Assembly: GCA_018873225.1 (NCBI GenBank) | Contig: JAEILZ010000002.1 | Coordinates: 1,798,001 to 1,862,000 of the forward strand | DNA length: 64,000 bases | DNA from: [Phialemoniopsis] sp. UDSM-2020 | Taxonomy: Eukaryota > Ascomycota > Sordariomycetes > Thyridiales > Thyridiaceae | Reading direction: 5' to 3' | Shown here: one piece after another, positions 12,541-23,545 of the stretch | How the letters are laid out: each line of letters starts with the position of its first letter | Numbering within the stretch: position 1 is the stretch's first letter | Notes under the pieces: generated by a model | Database searches by the model: none | The model's input: only the letters and a program-made list of their open reading frames with translations | Told to the model about the DNA's origin: nothing | Position numbers and translations under genes: made by a program

Positions 12541-13152
12541 ATGGGGTGGGCAGTTCCGCGGCTGGCCTCTCACGATGCCAATCTGCCCTCCCTCAGAATG
12601 AGCTGGCTTACTGACCCAGGCACGCGCCTTACCAGAAGCTTACTGGCGAGGCCCGGGGAAGTGGTGATACTCTACCGACGGCGGGGCTCTCCAAAAATTA
12701 CACCGGACCGCGACACGACGTCGCGCAAACTTACATACATGCTCGTCCGAAACTCTACCGAGCCTGCTGTCGATCCGACTGAACCTGGTGATCCCACGAT
12801 CCTGAGCGTCCGGTCCTTTTGTGACCTCCCCCCCAGTCTACTTGTAGGTGTATCTTGCCGGCATCTGATCTTCTCCAGCTCTACTGTGGCATGCAACCAC
12901 ACAGACAGGGATCTCGGCGTGCTACTACGGCCCGGCCCATGGGTTCTTGTGTTCACGTGTGATTGCTTGCGTCAGAGAGCAAAGAGCTTCGGGCGCAACC
13001 GAGTTCGCCTCGTAGATTTTGGAGAGACAGGTACTGGTCATCAGTCCGTTGCACGGCAGCTCCTGCGATACGTTGTGCGTAGGAAATTACGTCGGACTGC
13101 AGTTGTGGCGCCGTTCACGCCAAACCATTCTCCGCGGGAGTGCCATAAATAG
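12541..13152 (+). CDS. Orphan open reading frame, 203 codons, doubtful
   Basis: An ATG-initiated frame runs for 203 codons without interruption in an otherwise gene-free block. It is rich in Arg, Ser and Thr (for example LLRYVVRRKLRRT near the end). I recognise no domain, signal peptide or membrane segment. Frames overlap it on the opposite strand, and base composition does not clearly favour this one. It could be a lineage-specific gene, a decayed gene or a chance frame, so the confidence is low. Confidence 0.15.
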   Translation: MGWAVPRLASHDANLPSLRMSWLTDPGTRLTRSLLARPGEVVILYRRRGSPKITPDRDTTSRKLTYMLVRNSTEPAVDPTEPGDPTILSVRSFCDLPPSLLVGVSCRHLIFSSSTVACNHTDRDLGVLLRPGPWVLVFTCDCLRQRAKSFGRNRVRLVDFGETGTGHQSVARQLLRYVVRRKLRRTAVVAPFTPNHSPRECHK

Positions 13153-13871
13153 TTCGAGGTAATATAAGCCAGGTCTGCGAACATCTAGAGGTTCTGAAAA
13201 AGCAAAAGTAGCCAGGGCCGCTGTGCATGGCGCTGCCCAACTTGTAAGGGAGGTGAGTGCCCGAACGAGACAATCCTGGTGGCATATCATGCCGCTTTGG
13301 CACGTGGGACAGACAGTTTGAGATGAATGTGGATGGGATGAACCCTTTGGAGGGCGTGCGAACCGGCCCGGTTGATTTGCTGGGCCGTGCCGAACCACAT
13401 CTCGCTTCTAACGTCCATGCTTGCATTGGCTCAACGCACGACGGTTTGCGGGAGACGCAGCCATGGTACCAGATGCATTGGACGGGACTGGTGTAAGTCA
13501 TAGCTGAGACGAGGTATAGTTCATCCTGATTTTCTCCCCCCTAGTCCTGAGAGAAACCAGGCAATCCGCAGCATGAGGTCACCTACTGCACAGGATGGCA
13601 CCCTAGAAAAGAAGAAGGAGCTGTTCGTCCATTCGACGCGATGCCAGATGACCTGACCAGACTCCCCCGGCCTGTGGTTGAAATAAGAGTGGTTCTCATA
13701 CAGGCTCAAGGTGCCTGCGATGCGACTCTGTCTAGTCGACGTGCACCTTGCTTCCCCCCCTCGGATGAAACCCGCCGTCCTGGCCTTGGTAAAATAAAAG
13801 AGATCAAGAAAGGCAACAGGTGCAGAAAGCTGGGCTTAACCCGGTGAGTTGGTAGGGGTTACATCAAAACG

Positions 13872-13908
13872 GTCGCTTCGAAGGAGCGACTTTAGCCGCA
13901 GCCTGCGG
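13872..13908. other. Two tandem short hairpins
   Basis: Bases 13872-13879 pair with 13883-13890 (eight pairs including one G-T, GAA loop), and bases 13896-13900 pair with 13904-13908 (five pairs, three-base loop). The two lie five bases apart in the gene-poor block. I cannot assign them to an RNA family. Confidence 0.35.
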
Positions 13909-14901
13909 ACCGAATGGGCCAGGTGTGAGTGCACGGCTAAATCAATGGAAGAGACCCCTGCGCAGCTTTGACGTCGAACCCTGTCTAGGTGGGATACCGA
14001 CCATCTCAAGACACCTAGATACGTATGTTCAATGAGAAGGAGGGTGATCCTTGATTACCAATGGTGAGTTTGGGGTTACGGGTACGGTGTTTGGGCGAGA
14101 TTAGGACGGGGTAGAAGTCTTCTAGAAGGTCACAACTCCAGTGAAAGCAGAGTTGTCTCGGAGGCTCATTCTCCACTTGTTCATCTTGATATTGCTGGTA
14201 CTACCTCTCTATATCAGTCGTCGTCATGCCTGGGCATCACGAATAAGAGATGATGTGGACTAATGGACTCTAGATTCAAGAAAGGGTCTTCTGAAATCGC
14301 CGCTTTAGCAATACTATCTTCTGCACATTGACCGAGTGGCCCCGAGTGACATCGTGAAACTTGATACATCGGCCCGTTGTCGGACGGACGCCAACGGACA
14401 TGGGGCAAGAACATCACAAGCCGGTTCATTCAACGTAAAGAAGCCGTGAGATATCTCTAGGTGCTTTCGGGCCTTCTTCGCAGGCCTGTGTTGATTCCAT
14501 CTACTGAAAAGACATCGTAACATCCATCATCGACTCTGAAAATCACCGCGTTCCCTTAGTAGAAAATGCGATTTCATAATGCATGCGTATATCAACGCCA
14601 TAAACACAATCCCTAGCGGCCTGCACACCTTCTTGTCACAGAGCCTCCCTCCCTTCTGGTAAATGACAACGCTCAAGAAACAACCAACGAATATGTGTGC
14701 TATGGTATCATTCCAAAAAATAAAAGAACCCATGATAAAAATCCTTGGGACTTGTAAAAACCACCGATTGTCAGTGAAAAGGCCTAGACCACCTTGAACC
14801 CCCCTGAGGCAATGCTTCCGCCGCTATGCTTTGTGAGAGACATCTCTCGCCATGCCTTTTCCCTTCCGTAACGCTATGCAATAATTGATAGCTGCGACCA
14901 A

Positions 14902-16781
14902 CTAGGCGCGCGCCATGTAGATGTAGCCATACGCACCCGCATCGCGGGGCGTGGCAGATGTAGATGCCCGGCCGCCAGGCTGCGCGCCTGAAGCGCCGGA
15001 CCGCTCCTCGACAAAGGGATCAACCTCCTGCCGCTTGGCGGCGGGCTCGCCGACCTCGTCGAAGACGCCGTACTTGTCCTGCCACAGCTTGCGGAGGACC
15101 TGATACAAGAAGAGGTACTGCGGCTCGGCCTGCACCATGGTGCGGCGCTGCTCGCGTAGCTCGTTGACCGTGTCGAAGATGAGGTCGTCTGGCTCCTCGT
15201 CGGCGCTACCGTCCTCGCCAGTCTCTATGCTGTCGCTCTCGCCGTCCGCTGCCTTCGTTTTCAAGCTGTGGCCGTCACTGCTAGTCGTGATGCCGTCCGC
15301 GCTGGGGGTAGTGTTGCTCGTCGTTGTCGAGGACGTCTTGGGACGCCTGTACGTGTCCCAATTCTCCAGAACGCCGGCGTCTAGTTCACGCATCAAGTGC
15401 TCTAGAGCAATAAAGGTGCCTGTCCGCCCGACGCCCGCACTGCAGTGCACGATGCGCGGGTTTTCTGGGTTGGCGCTCTTCTCCCTCGAGAGGCGCATAA
15501 GTTGGAAGAACGAGTCGAGGTCCTCGAGGGCGGGAACGCCAAAGTCGGGCCACTTCTTGTAGAGAAAATGGTATACGACACGTTCCTCCTCCACCTCGAC
15601 ATCGGGCGTGGGCTCGGCCATGTCCGTCTCTGGAACGCCATTTGATGTGCTCTCCCCGTTTCCGTTTGCTGAATACATCATGGCCACGTGAGAGGCTTGG
15701 ATCGGAGTGGGGGACTTCATAACGACGTCCTGCGACGCCTCCGTAGTTCCGTTTGCCTCACCGACAGCGTCCGGCTGCTGCTTCTTGTGAACACGCACAA
15801 CCAGCCTCCGAAGTTCAATTGCATCGCCAGCTGGTGTGCCCTCCATGCCCTGGCACTGTACGCTAGCCCTGAACCCATCGCCGAACTCGTCCACCTCGTT
15901 GACCTCGAGGACCTCGCCCACTTGCCTAGGGAAGTAAGGGAAACACTTTTCCATGTTCGCCTCGTGAGTCTCGGTCAACATTACAATCACGGCGGGTGAC
16001 GTCAGTTGCTCAACCACCATCCTCCAAACATGGTCTGTCGAGATCTGCTTGGGTCCTTGCATGGCGATATACCGGTCCGGCGGCCGTGATGCGTCGGTCG
16101 AATGGCCGGGCGTGAGAGTGATAGGCGAGGCGTTTATGTAGTCCACATGTCCTGGGGGAACTTGGAGCTTGACTCGGTTATTATTAAAGGGCTGGATGTT
16201 CATGTAGCGATCCAGCACCTTGAGGTGCGGCCCGGTCACGCGAGCCCAGCGGAAGTCGGGCGAAGGGTTGGCTATGCTCTGCATTTGGCGGTTGCGCTCG
16301 AGCCAGACGAGTTCCTGAAACTTGTTCTCTATAGCTGCACAGCAGAGAAACGTTAGCACATGTATGATCGGATCTAGTAGGTGTACCAAGACACGGCCGT
16401 ACCTCCTTGGGGCAGAGACAAGAAATGTGGCATCTTGGGCTTGCCACCGTCCGGTTGCAGCTCGCCATTCTGGCTTGTGCTATCTCTGGCGAGCGGCGAC
16501 TCTGTATGTTTCTTCGAGGCATCTTCGTGCGAGCCAGCTGTCGCAGGCGGTGATTGCGGTTGCGGAGACTCGCGCGCACGCTTCGCAGACGATCGCAGGT
16601 GAAGGCCCCGGAAGGGCGAGCGGGAGTGCTTCTCTCGGGGAAGCTGAGGAGGAGCGGCGAGGGTGTTGTGCGCCGACGGGGAGGGAGTTCGCGAAGCTGC
16701 GGGCTTGTCGTGGCTGGCTTTCGCGGTCGCCGAGCCCGCGGTGTCTTTTTTGTGGCGGCGAAACCGCGAAAGGCGATCCAT
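14902..16781 (-). CDS. Classical protein tyrosine phosphatase (Pyp1/Ptp-like)
   Basis: Two exons, 16781-16403 and 16334-14902, with a 68-base intron (16335-16402), encode 603 residues. The first 125 residues are basic, Ser/Pro-rich and probably disordered. The catalytic domain then shows RYMNIQPFNNNRVKL (phosphotyrosine-loop region), VDYINAS, a WPD loop with D390, and the signature VHCSAGVGRTGTF with nucleophile Cys424. A late QRRTMVQAEPQYLFLY block carries the Q-loop glutamine. Acidic, low-complexity insertions separate the substrate loop from the WPD loop (about residues 290-375) and follow the signature. All catalytic residues are present, so the enzyme should be active. Fungal relatives dephosphorylate MAP kinases, but the substrate here is not visible. 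The intron acceptor is supported by exact restoration of AIENKFQELVW. Confidence 0.93.
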
Positions 16782-18099
16782 GGTCGTATGATCTTGTGCG
16801 CAGTAACGTCGGGGCGGACCTGGGAACCACAAAGGTCTTGTGTGTTGAAGTCGAGTCTGGAGGTGTGGAATGCTAGGCGAAAATACCGGTTTCAACCCCC
16901 ACGCCACGCTGACGAGACAACGATGGCGAAGCTATCGCTGAAGAAGTAGTGAAGCGCAAGCGGGCTAGAAATGACGAGATTAGGTTCAAAAGAGAGGAGC
17001 AATCGACAAATAAGGGGAAGAGTCAAGGAGTTGGTAATCGTGATGTCGAAAAGACTCAAGAATGACTGGGAACTCGAGCAGCACGTGCCAAAGTAAAGAG
17101 AGAGAGAACGGGCAGCTTCCCGGGAAAGCGAGCTAAGAATCGGCATGTATGGGGGCCGAAACGTTTTATATCTTTAGCAAGAGTTGCAGGTCGTGACTAA
17201 TAAAACAAATGCCGTAACGCTTCCAGACCCTCATTCATTTGCGATCGCGAGTTGTCATTTTCTTTGTGAATAACCTATTTGTACAAACGAGAAGGAGTGA
17301 CAAGGAGGACAATGGCATTCATCCATCATGCTCAATGACGAGACCCTGTGGGACCGGGGGGGCGCCGATCAGAGCCCATGGGTTTTTGCCCTTTTCTTTT
17401 TCCTCTTTGCGACTTGCAGGATCTTGACGGCTCGAAATGTTTGGTTGGACATGACTAGCCTATCCCATGGCATAGATCGCGCCTGGGCACCCCGGCGGGT
17501 AGGAGATTAGGAGTTAAAGCTTACCCTTCCCTCTTCAGCACAGGAACCCCTTGGAACCCATGGCGCTGGTTCTCGGGTCCACCTTAGCTCTGTCCTATTC
17601 CCTGAAAGCCACGCTGCAGGTGCCCGCTTCGACATCGGCGGGGCCGTTGGCTCCCTGTCTGTACATATTGCGTGCAGGCATCATGGGACATTTGAGGCTG
17701 TGAAAGGGGAACACAGCAGCAGTAGTTTTTGAATATACCCAACTACCTACCTAGCTACTGACCCATTGGCAACCATAATAAGACAGTGGCAGGTGCTAGC
17801 ATGAGCATCAAATAGTGGCCCTAATCATGCTCGGTGCGCATTACGGTTTCGACAGCCGCAAGCAAGAAACCCTATTCTGAACCTTAAAAGCCACGTAGGG
17901 CGATGGGACAATGTACGGAGTAGTTAGTCACTCGCGGGGATATTCTGTCAGGGTTACACTCGAAAAGTTGGGGTCTTCTCAATTTAATATACAGACCTCT
18001 TGACAGAGGCATCCGAGAGAGGTTATACAAAGATGTTGGTACAGAAGCATTAGCCCAAGAAGAACCCATTTCAATACACGTTGCACAGCGCCGATGCAT
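16782..18099. other. Intergenic region upstream of the phosphatase gene
   Basis: This 1.3-kb stretch contains no supported gene. A TACCTACCTAG-type tract lies at about 17747-17757, and a TACGGAGTA 9-mer lies at 17914-17922; both are described in the findings. Confidence 0.5.
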
Positions 18100-19893
18100 C
18101 TACACACCGGAGTACACAGCGGTCACATATCTACCGCATTCAACACGCTGCTCCATCTGTACCTTGCGGCCTTTGCCTCCTTCGCCTAGCCGCACTGTCG
18201 TTCGCGGTGTGATTTGGAAGCGGTGGGCCTCACCCTTCCGGCCCTTTGCTGCGTCGCCTTTGCCACCATCCAACGGCCCGATATACATGGGTTCGTTGAC
18301 ATTGTTTCGCTTTCCCGACCCGAGCTGGTAGAACTCGTTGCCACCCCACCACACGATGTCCGCTCCCCAATTGGTGTCGTTTTCTGATCTCTGCTGTGTT
18401 GCGCCCAGATTTGTGACGTTGTCCATCACGGCGGCAACATGCGTGGTGCCCGCAGATATGCTGGATAGTCGAATAGGGATGACGCTTTGCGTCTTCTCGT
18501 CGTATTCGAATAAGTTGGAAAGTGCCTTGATCTTGGTGGGTGCGGCCGAAATGTGAGTCCACTTGCCGGTACCAAGACCACCATAAATACCCTCGCCGCA
18601 GGCCCAGGTGTCAACGACTACCTTGCCCAGGTTGGATCTAGCAACTGTGTCATCGCTGCCCTGTGCGGCTACTCGCGTAGCATCCACCGTAAAGAAAGAG
18701 TTCGCTCCGCCGGCCGCAATCGAGGTGACCCGCGGGAGTAGACTGGTCCCACTATACAGTTTCGTGAATGGTAGCATGGAGGGGACGTCTATCAGAGGCA
18801 TGTCGGTCTGCACTGGGACGCCGAGTTGTCCGACAGAGTTGTCGCCAAAGCTGAAAACCCTCCCCTCCTTGTCCAGCACTAATGAATGGTAATCACCAGC
18901 CGCAACCTTAGTGATGTTGAAACCCCGCAAGGCGGTGATCTCGTGCGGTTGGTCAAAGGGACCTTTGGGCCTGGTGTTCCAGGTAAGGCCAGCCACGCCT
19001 AGCTGTCCCTTATCCGGAAAAGCTTCGCTACTCGAGGCAGCAGAAAAGACACGTCCACTTGATGTTAATAGCAGGCAATGCTCCAAGCCGCTGCTGATGT
19101 CGACCACTCTTTCTCGCCATCCTAGGCTTGCTGGCTGGAGTGTGCGGTAGCTGAGCGACGACAGACCAGACCAAAGGGAGGTAGACGACGATTGCTCGCG
19201 TTTCTCGCCATGCTGCTGATCACCCTGAGATACAGGAATCGAGTAGACATTGCCGCCAGATGACAAAGCTAGGATACGATCTCGGGATAGGGTGATCTTG
19301 ACTAGATCTTTGCCTTTCAGCGTTGGCGTAGGCTCTGAGCCCTCGGGAGCATACGCCTTGCCCCACTGTACAAGATCGCCATTCTCCAGGATAGCTGCTC
19401 CAAAGTCGCGATCCAGCTTCAGGTCACGCAGCAGTTTGCCATCAAAATAAGGTATCCTCCGCGGCAATTTAACGATAGACTCCGCCGAGCCCGGTGCTGC
19501 AACCTTGCCAGAATTGGCACCCCAAGCGTAGACCCCGGGATGCTCCCAACTGTCCTTGACCTGAAGGTGCTGTGAACTGATCAGATCGCGATTCTCCTCC
19601 TTGGACTTGGGCTGTTTCCTCTTCTTCTCGAATTCGAGCTCCGCTTGTTTGGGCTTCGCAGGTTCTTCCTTATTGAAGACGACAGGGTATGCAACCATGG
19701 CGCCTGCCGAAAACAATGCAACGAAGAAGAACGCTACAAGCCGACCATTCGACCGCCCCTGGGATTTCTGCGGCCTTTGAGGGGGGACGCTAATGTGGCG
19801 AGTCCACCGGGGGTGCATCGAGAGCGCAGCAGGTCGAGCTGCATATCGGGAGGCGAGAGGGCGCAATGCGCCTCGACACAGGGAAGAGGACAT
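18100..19893 (-). CDS. fmp25: Mitochondrial RCC1-repeat protein Fmp25
   Basis: An intronless gene of 597 residues. The N-terminus is rich in Arg, Ser and Ala with no acidic residues for 70 positions, as in a mitochondrial presequence. A single membrane segment lies at about residues 52-72 (VAFFFVALFSAGAMVAYPVV). The rest forms RCC1-type beta-propeller repeats, for example GVYAWGANSGKV, VFSFGDNSVGQLGV, TWACGEGIYGGLGTG and VWWGGNEFYQLGSG. This is the architecture of yeast Fmp25, an inner-membrane protein needed for respiratory complex III assembly. RCC1 repeats alone would allow other assignments; the presequence, single anchor and spacing argue for Fmp25. It is divergent from cog3 with 518 bases between start codons. 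Confidence 0.88.
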   Translation of the reverse strand: MSSSLCRGALRPLASRYAARPAALSMHPRWTRHISVPPQRPQKSQGRSNGRLVAFFFVALFSAGAMVAYPVVFNKEEPAKPKQAELEFEKKRKQPKSKEENRDLISSQHLQVKDSWEHPGVYAWGANSGKVAAPGSAESIVKLPRRIPYFDGKLLRDLKLDRDFGAAILENGDLVQWGKAYAPEGSEPTPTLKGKDLVKITLSRDRILALSSGGNVYSIPVSQGDQQHGEKREQSSSTSLWSGLSSLSYRTLQPASLGWRERVVDISSGLEHCLLLTSSGRVFSAASSSEAFPDKGQLGVAGLTWNTRPKGPFDQPHEITALRGFNITKVAAGDYHSLVLDKEGRVFSFGDNSVGQLGVPVQTDMPLIDVPSMLPFTKLYSGTSLLPRVTSIAAGGANSFFTVDATRVAAQGSDDTVARSNLGKVVVDTWACGEGIYGGLGTGKWTHISAAPTKIKALSNLFEYDEKTQSVIPIRLSSISAGTTHVAAVMDNVTNLGATQQRSENDTNWGADIVWWGGNEFYQLGSGKRNNVNEPMYIGPLDGGKGDAAKGRKGEAHRFQITPRTTVRLGEGGKGRKVQMEQRVECGRYVTAVYSGV

Positions 19894-20411
19894 GGTTGGG
19901 CGGTGTCGTTGAATCTGGCTAGTTTCGTTGCGAGTCCCAGGCTGCTCTCAATTACTGATGAGACGAGGACATGGCGTATCCGAGACGTTCAATTGTGCTG
20001 TCCGTCCGAATATGCTAAACGCTGGTGAGTGGTGAGGTCATGGCCGTGTCGAAGAAGCTCAAAAGCAGCTGGCGCACCTTTAATCGAGTGGAAGCGCTAG
20101 AATTTCCAATCAATTGAACCCCTGTTACTGGCCCAAGCTCTCCATGTGGAAGCCTTTCTCGACCCACTTGTGCCGCTACTGAAGGAAGCTCGGGTGCCTC
20201 CAGCTGGGTCAGTTGGCAGATGAGGACCGCTAAAAGGCCTGCCCCACAGTGGGAGGTTTAGGGAGACCGGACGTAGAGGCCAGCTTAGTGCCTTGCTGGG
20301 ATTCCCACAACCACATCCCACTCTCCTGCGATACCGCACGCCCATAACGAGGGGTTCACGAGGAGCAACGACCACAACGACAGGGCAGATGCCGAGGGGC
20401 ATCTGTTGACC
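19894..20411. promoter_or_regulatory. Divergent promoter region of fmp25 and cog3
   Basis: These 518 bases separate two divergent start codons. No protein-coding frame of note is present. I assign no specific motif. Confidence 0.5.
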
Positions 20412-22957
20412 ATGTACGAAGATGCGTGGTACAGCTTTGACTTCCAACACAAGAGGAACCCCTCTCAGAGCCATGGACACAAGAGAAAAGAGTCCTTGCT
20501 GCAGCAGCCCAATGTGTGTCCCCTAGTCTGCGAAGCGACGGAGATGAAGAGACTGGCACCTGCTAACCTTTGAACCTCTTGTCTAGGGCGTAAACCAGCC
20601 GGGAGATGCGGTGGAGCCGTTAGAAGAGCTCTTTGAGGAAGAGGCAGACCCGAACACTCCCGCCGAAGCAAGCATCGCCAGACGGGCCAAGTCATACTCC
20701 GATTTCTATGATATCGTCAAAGAGCAGCCGGTACAAGGCGCGGAACAAAAGAAGGGGCAAAGACTTCGGAATAGGAATTGGGATGCATTGGCCTTACAGG
20801 AACCCGAACGTGGCATTGTCGATCTACAAACACCGATATTTGATCTTCTGCAAGATGACTTGCTTGAGGCGAGCCAGCAGGAATATTCGTACGCTCCATG
20901 CCAAAAGTTATTGTGTTATATGAATCCAGGATGACTGACAGTACCACCAAAAGGTTGTATCGAGACCAGCTAGCAATGACGGAACGGCATCTCGACACCC
21001 TCATCCAAGACACCAATGGAGCTTTGGACCTTCTAGCCTCGCTCGCCGAATCGTTCCGCGCCGTTGAGGACCAGACAAGCTCCTTCAAGTCCCAATGCGA
21101 TGATCTCCTATCTGAACAGAAGCGCTTGCAGACACTAGCTGACGAAGTCGGGACCGACCTGTACTACTATACCTACCTCGACAACGTGACGCGCCGGCTC
21201 AACGCACCAGGCGCAAGCCGTCTAGTGGATGATGAAGTGTTTGAAGAGATCCTCACAAACCTGGACGCGTGCATAGCATTCATGACAAAAAATGTGAGCT
21301 CTACCCCGGCTATGGCGTGAGCCGCATAACAATCATCTAACCAATCCAGCCTACTTATCGAGACTCGGAATCGTACCTGGCGCGTTACCAAGCATTACTT
21401 ACCAAAGCGCTGCACCTGCTGGAAGTCGGATTTGTGAGCCGCCTAGACAAGACGTCCTCCGACATAGCAAAACAGATCGCAGCCACGCAATCAGAAGCGG
21501 CACGGCACGCTCTGGCGTACGGACGCTTTGAGGAGCTGGTGCTTGACTCGTACTCGCTGATACCGAACATAAGGCAATTGCTCTCGAAGGCTTACGATGA
21601 GTTCGGTGGCCCCAAATCCGGGCAGAGTATCGATATATACCGCAACACAGCAAAGAACATCCTGCTAGCGTATCTAGCAGCTCGCGACAGGGACTTGAAA
21701 CCGATAGTCCAGAAGGAGATCGAAATCTTCAAGACCGAGACCAAAGAGCACTCTGCCGAGACCGCCTCGAGGAATTTCATGAAGCAATGCTTCGAGCGGT
21801 CATACAATGAGGCTCAATTGCTCGCTAAACTCTTCGCCATGGAGCCACTCTATAGCACTGACACGGCTTCGGCGTTCATGGCCATCAAGGGCCATCGGAG
21901 TGAATTAGTCAATGGCGTCAACGTTGTGCCCATCGCCACGCAACTACAGTCAGTCCTGGCTCCTTCAGACCTGAAGGCCATATGCAACGTTCTTGGATGG
22001 ATGACACACGAATACCTGCTGTTAGAATACGACGAGGACGAAACACCTTTTGCCAGACACTGCCGCGAGCTCACGGCGCGCCTTCTGACAGAACACTTGT
22101 GGACTTTCACGGACGCAGCTTTTGAGGCTGAAATTGCCAAATCGATCTCCAAAGCACCTGTAATCGTAGAAGCACTGAAAATTGGACCGGTCGTTGATGG
22201 TGTAGCCTCGTCCAATGCCTACCCGCCGGTCAAGCGCGCCTTGGAGTTGTTGGACCTCTTCGACCAGTCCATGCCCAAGGAACGATGTGTAAGTCTCATT
22301 TTAAGACACCCAACGTGTCAGCATCACTATTAACACTATATGCCATAGCAACGAGACAGTCCAGTGGTGTTCAAGATCGTCAAAGAGGCCATTCAGGCCT
22401 TGCACCGTGCAGAGGCCCGCCTCAAGTCTACGAAGACGGGCACCGACTCGGACCTGTTCATGATCAAGAATCTTCTCATTCTCAAGAACGAGCTGGTGTC
22501 GCTGGAGATAGGCGACATCCGCAGCCAGGATTCAGGCATGCAGCACTTTGGCCAGATATGGGACGCCCTCAGTGTAGCGCAGAACCTGGTGGGCTACTTC
22601 AGCAGCTTCATCCCGGGCTCCTCGCTATGGTCCCGTGGCTCTCCGGGACCCGGTGCCGGGGGTGCCAAGAACGGCATGGCGGTGGCACCCGAACAACAGG
22701 ATGCGAGCGACCAGCTGGACGAACTGCTGAGAAAGGCCATCTACGCGTTCACGCAACGATGGGGCAACGTATTTAACGAGGCAACGGGCAGGCAGCTGGG
22801 CGGCAAAAACCTGGTCAAGGTCGAAAAGGAGCTAGAGGCGATGCTGCAAAACGCGTTCAGCAACCAGCCAGAGGTCATCGCCAAGCTCAAAGAGGCGATC
22901 CAGATGCATGCGCAGGCGCAGAACGAGCAAAAGGGGAGCAAGATCACTAGAGTCTGA
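20412..22957 (+). CDS. cog3: Conserved oligomeric Golgi complex subunit 3 (Sec34 family)
   Basis: Five exons, 20412-20513, 20587-20888, 20954-21293, 21350-22288 and 22349-22957, with introns of 73, 65, 56 and 60 bases, encode 763 residues. All joins keep phase. The short first exon gives MYEDAWYSFDFQHKRN and KRKESLLQQPN. The Sec34 core follows, with LYRDQLAMTERHLDTLI, CDDLLSEQKRLQTLADEVG, YLDNVTRRLNAPGASRLVDD and ARYQALLTKALHLLEVGF. The C-terminal half is helical, as in other COG tethers. COG3 belongs to lobe A of the eight-subunit tethering complex that captures retrograde vesicles at the Golgi. The first donor site (GTGTGT) is weaker than the others, so exon 1 is slightly less certain than the rest. 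Confidence 0.93.
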
Positions 22958-23545
22958 AGAGGATAGAGAAAAGACACTATCACCATAGATGAACACCTCG
23001 TTCTGCTTAATATAGGGAGAACAGAACAGGTTTGATGCATTCCTTGTTGTCCCATGGAAACCAGCTTTGATGAAATAAGCGGTGAGATATTCTATTTACC
23101 CTCGACTTGCCCTGTAGTTATACTCCGTACCTAGACAAAGGCAGGCTATCCCGGCGGCTTATCGAGCGTATCAGACTTTCAGGTAAAAAAGCACGCAATC
23201 CGAGACGGACTTGACATACCGAGAATGGAGTTTTCTAGTGCTTGTACCTGCTGGATGGAGTAATAGCTTGGGGAAATTGGAGAAGCGCTTTCGCACAACC
23301 GCGCATTTTAGTTCCCCGCTTACCTCAAAGGCTCCATTTAGCGACTTCAATCAACCAAACCAATTATTTTATATGAGATTCCCGGCAGACCTCCATTACT
23401 TTCTTCCGCCGGCACTCAACATCCCCATCGACTGCATACATCTATAAACAGCTCTGCAACAAGAGTAGCCAGCTAGCGGAGTTCATCAGCGCCTTGCCAT
23501 TCGTGTACCCGCAATCTAGAAAACGCAAGGCGCTCCGTCGTAAAC
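22958..23545. other. Intergenic region between cog3 and the carrier gene
   Basis: These 588 bases hold the 3' region of cog3 and the promoter of the next plus-strand gene. A TACTCCGTA 9-mer lies at 23121-23129. No gene is supported. Confidence 0.5.

Larger units (their letters stand above)
9299..14901. other. Gene-poor block of 5.6 kb
   Basis: No gene model of known family can be built here on either strand. The part next to 9298 is the upstream region of the folliculin gene and carries GT- and GAGAC-type microsatellites. A 203-codon frame at 12541-13152 is listed separately as a weak candidate, and a pair of tandem hairpins lies at 13872-13908. I looked for tRNA B-box sequences, 5S rRNA and transposon ends and saw none. 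Confidence 0.5.
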
